Shown: piece after piece, positions 10,744-22,700 of the stretch | How positions within the stretch are numbered: position 1 is the first letter of the stretch | Layout of the letters: each line of letters starts with the position of its first letter | Source: Torymus aiolomorphi | Lineage: Eukaryota > Arthropoda > Insecta > Hymenoptera > Torymidae | Direction of reading: 5' to 3' | Assembly (NCBI GenBank): GCA_036365515.1 | Contig: CM070875.1 | Coordinates: forward strand, 6,731,001 to 6,795,000 | Length of the DNA: 64,000 nt | Notes under the pieces: model-generated | Told to the model about the DNA's origin: nothing | What the model saw: only the letters and a program-made list of their open reading frames with translations | Database searches by the model: none | Translations under genes and position numbers: made by a program

Positions 10744-13700
10744 ATGCAAGGTAAGTTTTGCTATTCTATATTAGTTATATAGTACTTTCAGTTTTAATCT
10801 ATTTCAATGGTTTAAAATCTGAAATTGGTATGTATGTATATTATTTTAACTATTAACAATTAAAAATGTTTTATTAATTTAAACATAAAATCTTTCATTT
10901 ATATATATTCACAATTTATACGATTTCGTTAATTTAATTTTTGAAGTATAAATTATTAAAAGTAACCTTAAAAATATTTCTTTTGATTATACACTGTAAA
11001 AAACCCCTTGTAGATTTACAGTGGATTAGTAAAATTCTTCCACTAGACAACGGTAAATTCACTACTTTGAAAGTTGTAAAATTAAAAATTTCATGAATAT
11101 TTTACTATGTTTTTTGTAAAATCTGAACTACATTACAACCACATTGTAAAAATACTACATTGAAAGTAGGTAATTAAAGTGACCATCGTTGAAAGTAGTA
11201 AAATTCATTTGCTACTTTCAATGTAGTAAAAATACTAACTTCAAAGTAGTGAATTAGCTGGATTTGTGTTAATTTTACCACTTTCAATGTAGGTTACTTT
11301 GATTACCTACTTCCAACGTAGTATTTTTACAAAGGCTTTTTTACAGTGTAACTATTATATTTACTACAAAATGGAGTAAGTAATAGGTAAAAATATTAAC
11401 ATCATTCAATTAATACATAAACAAAATGTCAGGCATTTACATGCTATAAAGTAATGGCACTATTGTGTTTGACTATGCCCTAGAATATTTTTAATATAAT
11501 TATTAGTCATATATAATAATATTAAGCTTTATTTAAATTTCAAATTTATAATTACTATATAAAAATATCATTAGTTAATATTCTTTGGCTTCTTGATTTG
11601 TGTAAGTGTGTGTGTTTGTATTGTCTTTACCTATCTAAAATACTTAACAAAAAATACATTATCTTTTGGTTCTATTTACAACCTTTTTAAACTTCTCACA
11701 TTTCTATCCAATAACATAATAAAATAATCTCTTTTTCCTACCTATAACTTTGTGTGCTTGTGTGTGTTTTTGTTTGTGTCAGTGTTCTTCTTGTTTTATG
11801 TTCTAAATCTTTTTTTATAAACTTTTTATTGCGATTGTCTTCATCCTCTGTTCTCTTCCTCTCAACCTTCTTCAGAGTTTTCTCCATTTTCTATATTTTC
11901 TTTTTCTGCTTCTTTTTCTCATTCTTCCCTTCTCTTTCGTTTTTTTTCAGCCTTTCCTTTTCCTTTTTGTCCCATCTTCTCCTCCTCTCCTCCAGACCCA
12001 GGACTTCATCTATTATATATATACGTCCTCCTTGTTTATCTTAGCCTTCTTGTGCCAAAGATAGTCCCTGACAAAAACTTCATTGAATACAATCCACTGA
12101 ATACCTGCCGGAACCTCTCTCCATGCAATTCAACTTGAATTCTACCTCTCCTATATTCCTTCTGATCCAGATCGATACTTTTTCCTCAGCACCCCAGTTT
12201 CTGCCTTTTTTCAGTACTAGGGTCCTCTTTCTGGCCACCTTTTTCCATTTTAGAATGTCCTTCTCACTTCTTTGCCTCTCCAGTTCTTCCCTCAACAACT
12301 CCATGCTTTCTTTCAAACTCCTGTTCTCTTCTGCAAGCTCCTCTGTTTTTCTCTCCAAACTAAAAAGTGCTACACTAAATTGAGTTATTTACTTTGTGAT
12401 CTTCTAAATTTTAAAATTATTGATTTTTGTAATTACAAAACAAAAAAATAACGTAACCCACAAGTAAATTAATAATCAACAATTTGTAGTAACTTTATGT
12501 GAATAATTAAATTATTTATTTGTGATTGTTGACGTGGTCACTAAATGTTGTGATACTTCAGTATTGGAAAAGAATCTATTCAATCTCTGGGAGTGAACAA
12601 GAACAAAACAAAAAGAAATTTTTTTTTATTTTCTAAAATTTTGATGGTCAATACCACACTCGTTAAGGGGATGTCGGAGCCTATGTGGACTTACATACTT
12701 ATTGACAATCTCGTATTTTCCATTGTTTTTATTCAATTTTTTATTTTCATTAATTACCGTTGTCATTCGGCATTTGCTAACCCAATACAAACATTGGATG
12801 ACTGCAATGATTATAAAGAACTAGAAACTGAATTTAAATAATGTAAAATTCTATGTAGGAATCTGTAATTGACTCTGATATCCCGTAAATCAGCAAATCA
12901 ACCAGGAAGTGCTCATTCTACCTTTTACATCCTATTATTGTCACAATTATTCATTATAACAATTATACTAATAATTATTCTAAATATATTTTTATTTAAG
13001 TTTTGTCTTTTTCTTTTTCTAATTCATGATTAAGGAAAAAATTTTTGTAATATAAGAAAATAATTTTCAAGGTTTATTTAATAAACTTTCAATTCATTTC
13101 GTTTTATTATTAAAATTGTTAAAAGAAGGGTAAAAACTAAAAATCTTGTATTGTATTTTATAGATGCCAGTGAAATAACTGAATTAATACCTTTACCAAA
13201 AATGGAAAATATGGAGGCTAAAGATCCTCTACCGATGGATCAAATTCGGCTAGAAGATATTGAGCCTCCAGCAACACCAGATAGCTCTAAAGGAGAAGCT
13301 AGCAGTGATTCGGTAAAGACTGAAAGTCCAAAAGTATGGAAACCTGTACTTGGAAAAATTCAAGCCAAGAAGAGGCTAATGGCCTTTGCAAATAAATTCA
13401 ACACTATGCCAAAAGTTACTAAATTAAAGGCTAAAGGGGATAAAATAAAAAGTAAGTCACATAAGTTGTAATACTACGTAATCTTAATTATAAATATCAG
13501 TTTTTGTGTTAAGTGCAATTTAAATAACTGCAATTCTAATTATTAGGACAAGAGAAAATTTTGGCTATAGAAGAAATCGTTAGAGAAGAAAATAAACATC
13601 GTCAAGCAGAACAAGGTACAGCACATTTCATTAAAAATAATTTTCATGTGTATCTTTTTTTTTATATCATGTGTAGATATTACAATTTTTGTTATTAATT

Positions 13701-16700
13701 TCAGAATTAAGGGATATCAATTTGAGAACTGTAATGCATAACAGAACAGCAAGAGAATCTAGCAAAGAAATGAAAAGTGAAGAACATGCAAGAAAATCAG
13801 GATCATCATCTTATAGAAGGAAAAGTGATAGGTATACAATTCTATTGTTGACATGTATCTAAATTAATTTTGAAACTAATATATTTTTTATTAAAAATAT
13901 TTTATTTAGGTTGAAAATAAGCATTTTTAAATTTTAACAATTTTATACATATATTTTTTAATTTGTTTACAGTTCAATTAACATACTTCATATTATTTTT
14001 TACTCTATATTTGATTTTCATTCTAATAGGGAAAGAAGACATAGTCGAGATCGAGATAGAAGGTCTCGCAGTAGATCAAGACAAAGATCTAGTCGTAGAT
14101 CATCTCCAGAAGATGAACGATGTAATAAAAGTAAATATAAAGATAAAAAAGAAAAAAAAGACAGTAAAGAAAGCAAGAAAGATGATTGTGATAAAAAAGC
14201 TGGTTCCAAACACAAACGAGAAGATTCAAAGCATGATGATGAATCTAAATCTGAAAAAAGTAAAAAAGAAGATTCAAAGTCAGAGGAATCAAAAGAAGAT
14301 GAAAACAAATTTGACAATCTCAAACATGACTCAAAATTTGAGCCTAATATTAATGAAGATCGAAAATCAGAAGAAAAATATAAGAAATATAATTTTAGAA
14401 CAGAAGAGTTCACTAAAAAGGAGATCTCTACATTAGATAATGTAAAGACCACTGAAAATGAAAATAAACAAGAACAATCTAAAAATAGAGAATCCAGAGA
14501 AGAACCTAAAGAAGAACCCAAGAAAGCTGAAATAAAGAAAAATGATGAATTCAAATTAGATAAAGCAGATAAAGTTGAGAAAATTGATAAAATAGAAAAA
14601 TTAGAAAATAATAGGAAAGATTATGATAGTAAATCTGAGGGAAGCAATAAAGAAGAACAAAAAAATGAGCAAAATAAAAGAGAAGGTACAAAATTAGATG
14701 TAGATAAGAAAGACGAACCAAGAGTAGAAAAAGCTAGAAGGGAATCGAAATCCGAAGGTGCGAAAAAAGATGAAATAAAGTTGGATAAATCAAAAAGAGA
14801 AGATTCAAAGTTAGAAATAAGTAAACGTGAAGAATCAAAAATTGACACCAAACGGGATGATGATCGTGATGAAATAAAAGGTAAACGGGACGATATGTCA
14901 TGCAAACTAGCAAATTCAAGAGATAAGAAATTAGAAAGAATTGATATGAAAGATAAACGAGAAGAACCTAGATTAAAAGTTCATAGAGATCGCGAAAGAG
15001 AAAAAGATAAACTTAGAGAAATAAGGGAGAAAGAACTATTGAAATGTCGTTCATGGAAAGATTTTCGTAGATACGGGTTTTTTATTGATGACGTAGGATA
15101 CATTAGAAGAAGTGATGGTTGTGACAAAAGTAAACTCAGGTACGTTTGCAAGACTTTTTAGTTAAAACTGTTAGAAATAGATAATATTGATTTTTGAGGT
15201 ATTATGTAGATAAATATATTATCTATAATGAATATCTTATAAAAAATTACAAGCTGTTAAAAATTAATGTAATATCTACGGGATCCGAGTTACTCGATTT
15301 GTGCTTATAAGAATCTATAAAGCTGAAAAAATTCCCTTGAATTTAGATGATAAATAATTTTTTGATTCTGGTGCATAAAGTGCTGCCACTTTGCGAAAAA
15401 ACAGCACTTTACACACGAAGTGTCAAAAAATAATGTTCGATACAAGTAATAAAAATGATTCTGACACCAGTGTGATTGCCTACTGTACGCCTACTTTACA
15501 TACTTGTTTACGCGAAATGCCTACTTTACGCACTTGTTACGTAATTATATTAAAAAAAAGTTTAAACTCAGACTCAGGTTGTTTAACCCAAGATTTAAAT
15601 TCAACACCATTAGATTTGTTTAATAATTTTAATTCTCAATTATTCAAAAATCTTTATTTGTATTCTATAAATATACATATATATTTTCGTTATTATAGAT
15701 CTCCTCAAGATTTTGATGAGTATTTTGAACAAATGTTAATGATTTCGGAGGGCCGACCATTTCGGTATCCTTTTCTTGCCGAAAGTCAAAATGGTGGTCC
15801 TAAAGAATTTCAACCGGAGACAATCAAAACAACGAAAGCTAATCCTCCTATATTATATTGCGAGAATCCAAGACATCCATTGCACTTCAATCGTCAAGTT
15901 GTATTAAATGCCGTATCTCCTAATCGACGTGAAAAAATGGAAGATATCTGTGAAGCGACGCAAATACGGTAAAATATATGCTTTTATGTATGACTTAAGA
16001 TTATCTAACACGTCATTACGAATAATCATTCTGATACAAATTTTTCGTATTAAACATAATCTTATTATAGAAGTTGTTTACAACTCATAATTAGAAACAC
16101 TTTGCAAAATACAAATTTTCATAAAGTGGAGTTTTAAAAAATTGACAAATAATTAAAATTACAGAATTATAACATCGGAGCGAGAAGAAGGCCATCATGA
16201 GAGACTTTGGTACAAAACAATGGATCCGTCAAAGTCAATAAGTATAAGAACTTCCATCGACGTGCCGTCCTTCCCGCGTTCCAAGTGGGACAGCGAAAAC
16301 GAATTAAGTGATAACGACGACAATGTCTTCAAAAATTCATCTGAACAAAACATCATTTTAACCAAAGAACCGATTATCTCCGATAACAGACTGGTTGCAT
16401 TAGAACCAGAACTGGAGTCTGAACCAGAACCAGAACTAGAACCAGAACCAGAGCCGGAGCCACCAAAATCACAACCCGAACTGAAGCCAAAATCGCCCAA
16501 ATCTAAGCCAGAATTAAAAGAATCGAAACAAAGTTCAATTGACCATCGTAAGTAATTTATTTCCTACTTAAAAATAACTCACATTGCTTAACAATAGTAA
16601 TATTTCTATTCTATTTCATCATTTACAGATACTGAAGAACCTCCACCTACCAAATCAAAGTCTAAGCACAAGTCCAAATCCAAACATACTCGTTCGCCTT

Positions 16701-19700
16701 CTCTATCGCGTTCACGTACCCGTACTCGTTCGCGCTCGCCTTCACCCAAAAAGAAGGAAAAATCGCCATCCCATAAGAAACACAAGGAGGAAAAAGCCAA
16801 GCACAAGGAGGAAAAGGCCAAGCACAAGGAGGAAAAGCACCGCCTGCGCGAGGAGAAGCACCATCGGCACCATCACCACCACCACCATCATAAGGACAAA
16901 AAGCACGCCGCCGAGGAGAAGCTGCCGCAACCCAAGGAAAAGCAACCCAAAGAAGCACCTCCCAAGAAGCCTGAGAAACCGACGAAGGAGAGATCTCCGA
17001 CTCCCGAGGTAGGCGACGAAAAGCTCGTCTCTGAATACGAGCAGTTCATGAAGATGGTCAGTAGTAGTGAAACTGCTGTCATTACTGCTGCCGCTGAAAT
17101 GGCGCCAGTGATTGAAAATAATAGCGTTCCCGAGCAGGCGCTTCGTAAGGAGTCAGTCGTTCGTAAGGAGCCAGCGGTTCGTAAAGAGCCATCGGCTCGT
17201 AAAGAGTCAGCGATTTGTAAAGAGCCAGCGGTTCGTAAAGAGCCAGCGACTCGTAAAGAACCACCGGTTCATAAAGGGTCAGTAGGTCACAAGGAGTCAA
17301 TTGCCCACAAGGAGCCAATTGCCCACAAGCAGCCAGTAGCTCACGAGGTGGTACCTGCGAGAGCTCCGTCACCTTCTTCGTTTTACGAGTTCAGTCTAGA
17401 GGCGAAACTGACCAAAGAGACGTCTAGTATAAGCTTGAAGCTTCCTGATATACCCATGCCCTCTAGCAAGGCTAGTAAAGAGAAAGCTGCTATCGTACCT
17501 CCTGCTGTTGTAAAGTCTAATAACAGAAGTGCAGAAAAGGAAAGGAGTATCCGTCATGTCAAAGAATCGGCGAAAATCGTTAAGGAACAACCACCAGCAC
17601 CTTTACCTTTACCTCAGGTACCACTTAAAACTTTTACTAAATATTTGTCAAAAGTAAATATTTTAAAGAATTGATTATATGGATATAAAATCATGGAAAT
17701 AATTTTTTACGATTGATTAAAATTATCGAACAATGGAAATTTTATCTAAATCTTTGTTATAAAGTTATGTTATACTATAAAACACAAAATCTACTCGAAA
17801 AATTAATATTAACTCGTATAAACTTGAAGTAAAATGAATTATTATTTTTTATTTCGTTGCACTCTGCGATGTTGCAAACTTCAGGCCCATATAAAATCTT
17901 ACACTGCTGTACTTTATACTTCATCAAACTATTATCAATTGCATCATTTTGTACTTATCAATGTATTAACCAAGTGGTCAATGAACTATATACCTAATAT
18001 TTTATTTTTCGACAGGAGCAACCAGCACCGGAAGAAGAGCCCGATGACGAGGATTCCAACTACGAATCATCTGAAGACGATGACGAGGACTCGTCGCGCT
18101 CCATTCCCAGCGACTGGGAGAACGTGAAAATAAAAGTTGAAAAGTTAACCGACGCCGAAGATGAAATCTCCGACCATGTTACAGCTACCATACCCATTAA
18201 GCTCGAGGTACCTGCGAAAAAGCGCAGGCGTCGTGAAAGCTGGAGCAGCGACTCCAGTTCCTCGTCGAGCTCCGAGTCCGAAGAGCCAGCGAAGCGACGA
18301 CGTCGCAAACGCCGTCGCAGACGCATGCGCAAGCATTCGAGCTCTGAGTCGAGTGACAGCGAGAGTAGCTCCAGCGACTCGTCGAGCTCCGAAGAGGTGC
18401 GCAAGAAGAAGAAGCGCAAAGTTGACAAGAAGCGCAAGAAGAAAAAGCGCATCAAGAAGTTGAGTAAGAAGCTGAAGCGGAAACGCAGGAGGAAGGCAAG
18501 CACGGACTCGAGCAGCAGCGATTCCGACGCGAAGCCGATGAAGAAGAAACGGCGCAAGGTGAAGGCAAAAAAGAAGAGGAGCAAGCTCAGCAAGCAAAGT
18601 GCAGATGGCTCATCCGAGAAGTCAAAGTCCAAGTCGGAGAAATCGAGCGACAACAAGCACCACAAGGCTGCGAAGATAAAGGAGGAGTCGAAGAAGTCTG
18701 GCAAAGGCAAACAAACTATCGTGGACCCGGAGAAAATTCTGAACCAGAAAATCGTCCCCGAGCAGATGAAACTAGCAAAGAGTCCAGTCGTGCCTGAGAT
18801 TAGAAACAGAGGCGTGAGCGAGGATACGTACTCGGAATGGGAAAGGGAAAGCGTGCCGAGGCAGATAATCAAAGAACACGAGGAGAGTTTGAAAGTTCAT
18901 GAAGACGCGAGACCAAAGGAGATTTCGAAGAAGAAAGAAAAGCATGACGACCATAAAAGCGAGCCTGGTAAGGATTTAAAAAACCAAGAGAAGGAAAAAA
19001 GGGAAATTGTTCGAAAAGAGCCTGAAGATGCGAAACATGAGGAGGCGGAAGTCAAGAAGAGCAAAAAGAAGAAGAAAGAGAAAGAAATTAAACGAGAAAT
19101 CCAGAGCTTTGAGGATGATTGGGAACAGCCAAGCGACATACATTTGGCCATGGTACCGCCTGTCATTGAGGAAGAACCGTGCAAGTTCAGCGTCATCGAG
19201 CAGAAACCCGTGGTCGACTGGAACGACACGGACTTCGATTCCCTCAACGTGCTGTCACTGACACAGTTAGAACTGCAGGTTGTGGATAAGCGCGAGATAT
19301 TCGCGAACGAGTGGGAAGTCGATAGTCTTGATGCACTTCCGGGTCCATCGACAAAGGAAGTCAAGTCGAAGAAGGACAAGGACAAGAATTTGATTTATAA
19401 CAAGGATACGGATACGTACGTAAGAGTGAAGGATGAGCACGCTAAGGAAAGCAAGAAGAAGAAAGACAAGCGCATCAACGCGATTAGGATTTGGGAGGAC
19501 GAGCAGGAGAACGCCGAAAGGGAAGAAATGTCGCTGTCGCTTAAGAAGGCTTCCGAAGACAAAAAAGAAGAAATAGCGGTTGAGACTGAAGGTAAGTTTG
19601 AAATACTATTTAAATTCGATTTTTAACGTAGAAATTGCTGTTGATTATATGTTTGTAATTAAACAGCCAAGAAGAGCAGCGCCAAACCAGTCGAGGCTCC

Positions 19701-22700
19701 TCACAGCCACGACCCGAACGACAAGCAGCAAACACGTCGCAAGAGCCGCTGGGATGTGGAGAATCAGCCGGAGGAGTTCGACAACAATGGTATGCCCGTC
19801 ATGTGGGAAGTGGAGGTTAACTGGCCCAAGGTCACGACCCACGACCTATTACTGAACGAGAAGACGGGCGACGCATCGTTCAATAGTCCACTCCTCGAAG
19901 CGGTGAGTGCGCGCGTCAAAGACGAGTCAGTTAAAGTGAACTCGTCATCAACTGCTATTCTGCGTTACACACCGCCCAAGGATCTCGAGAATATCGTCGA
20001 TTCGCCCGAGACGCTCAGACGTAAGATGGAGGAGATTGCGTTGCTAGAGCAAGCCTTGGCGAAAGGCGAAGAGTTGAGCCCATCGGGGATCATGAAAAAT
20101 CTTAACAGGCTGAAGAAGTCGGTATTCGAGGCTAAAGATACGCTGGATATCGAGGCGCCTGAAATGTCGGAAATCGTGAGTATATTACACTGACGTGGCT
20201 GGATGTGTGCTAACATTTTGCTGATATCGAATACTAATGCTTTTTTTCAGGCTGCATTGAAGGAAAAGAAGAAGGTGATGGATGATTTCATCATTCCCAA
20301 GGAAGACGACGATTTTCCATTATCAAAGGATTCAACGTCGACTTTGAAGAAAATTAAAGAAGACAAAATAACTCCGAGCAGCTGGACGGGCAAACCTACG
20401 GAGATCGAACAAGCATCTGAGTTCGGTATACCGGTTCTCGCCGAAATCGACTCTAAACTCGAAACAGCAGGTAGCTCATACAGAGACATATTCCTCGATA
20501 TTGAGAATGTAAATCTTGAATCTAATTCTTTGAACAAAGATAAAAAGAAGAGCGAGTCAAATGCGCCGGAGGAAAGAGCGAAAGACATGCTCAAATTAGT
20601 TCCAAAACAAGTGTTATCGCGACACAGCACTGAGCCGGCCAATATTACGAGCCGCTCGCCGGAGCAGTACAAAAAAAAGGTTATTGACCTGGACAGTCAC
20701 CAGTTGCCTAAGCCCGTCGAGGTTGCACGCACTGAAGATGTTCACCAACCCAGCCACAGGATCGCAAGCCCCAAGTCGCCCAAGAGGAAGAGTCCCAGCC
20801 GCAAGGATCGCGACAGCGAGAACCGCGATAAGTCCAGTGTGAAGAATACCGAGAAGGAGGTAAAGGATAAGAAGGAATACCAAAGCCGAAGTTCGAGAAG
20901 AAGCTCTCCACCTATGAGTTCGACTGCGTGGGACTTGAAGGAACCAACCAAAATCGCCAGGAATGTCAGTCCGAGTAGGAGCAGAAGTAGGAGCCGGAGT
21001 CGAAGTCCTCGAAGGAGGGACGACCGGTCCAAGAGTAAAAGAGACAAGAGAAGTCCCGCGAAGCAAAATTACAGAGGTAATATAAAAATTTATCAGTGTG
21101 ATATTTAACAGATAAAGATGCCTTATAAAATATATTTTTCATTTTTACTATTCAATAGATGGTTCAAAGAAGAGTTCTCAATCCAGCAAAAGTGATCGTG
21201 GTAAAAGAAGGTATGATGATAACTTCGAGCAGGACAAAAATAAGGATAAGCCTTATGATCCTATGGAAATACTTAGAGAAAGAAATTATGAAAGCGATAG
21301 AATACGAAACCGGTAAATTATTGATTGATTTTCATATTAAACATAATGATATTAATTTAAATCAATTTTTAAACGAAAAATGTTGTTTAGGCCGCGTTTG
21401 AACGAAGATTCAAAGTCTTGGCGACACTCAGATCATCCAGACGATAAGCTTCCTATTAACCCATATCCAAATGAATACAATTTCGAAAATAAGGGACGGG
21501 CCAGAGACGACAGCGTTGATAGAGATCTTAAAAACCGCCCTAGTTCAAGTACCCGAAACCGAAGGTAAATTTAATTATTAGAAAAGATTCTTTCTTCTTA
21601 AGTAAATCATTCAATAAAGCTCGTATTGAAATTTCCTTCAATCTTACAGAGATTCATCAAAGTTTGACCGCAGGGACAGAAGGGACAGCCGATCGCCGGA
21701 TTCGCTGAGTAGCGCGCCGCCGCCGCGTCGCGATAAGCTTCCTCCGCTGAGGAAATTGTCACCAAGAAAACTATCACCTTTAAGAAAACTATCTCCTTTA
21801 AGAAAACTATCACCTTCAAGAAAACTATCACCTCTAAGAAAACTGTCACCTTCAAGAAAACTATCACCTCTAAGAAAACTATCACCTTCAAGAAAACTAT
21901 CACCTCTAAGAAAACTATCACCTCCAAGAAAACTGTCGCCTCTAAGAAAACTATCGCCTCCCAGAAAACTATCACCTCCAAGAAAACTATCACCTCTAAG
22001 AAAACTATCGCCTCCAAGAAAACTATCGCCTCCAAGAAAATTATCACCGTCCCGTTCCAGACGCTCGCCACCTCCCAGGCCTCGTTACCGATCGCGTTCG
22101 CGTTCACGGTCCAGAACCAGATCAAGAACCAGATCAAGATCATGGTCGAGGTCCATAACACGGTCGAGATCGAGGTCAAGGTCGCGGTCACGGTCCAGAA
22201 GTAGATCCAACTCGAGGAGTCGCTCGGACTCGCGATCGCGATTCAGGAATCACGAGATGAGATCGTTGGACAAATCACGTCGCTCGAGATCTTTTTCACC
22301 AGTGCGCAGAGACCGTTACACCGACCGGTTAAAGCTCGAGGAAGAGGATTTTCGACGGCTGAGCGCGGGCGCAGCGGCCACGATACCGCGGGTCGTTGAG
22401 CAGACCGGACCTCCTCCAACGACCTGCGTGGCGCCCGTGCGACAGTCCCGACGCTCTGATGGAATTATCGAGTTGACGGGCGGCAACAGCCAGGATGAAG
22501 TGGCGACTGTTTTGGGCCAAGGCCCGCCACCTGTCAACCAGGATATGGCCGAGGCTCCGGCTGCTGTTCCGCCGCATTATCGGTACGCCAACGAGAACGA
22601 TCCTGACGCCGAGTACAATACGTATTATCAAGGGAGGAATCTGACGTATCCGAGGATCAACGACGCGTCGACGGATTCGCCAAAACGGCTATCTCTCGAT

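Noticed and set aside
12593..12841. 82-codon frame in intron 1 with hydrophobic centre
   Set aside because: AT-rich intron, no family resemblance, no splice support.
18060..18872. 270-codon minus-strand frame opposite exon 9 of the large gene
   Set aside because: Antisense shadow of RS/KE codons; Leu/Phe/Ser-rich composition follows directly from the sense repeats.
21607..22191. 194-codon minus-strand frame with VIVFLE repeats
   Set aside because: Antisense reading of the KLSP minisatellite.
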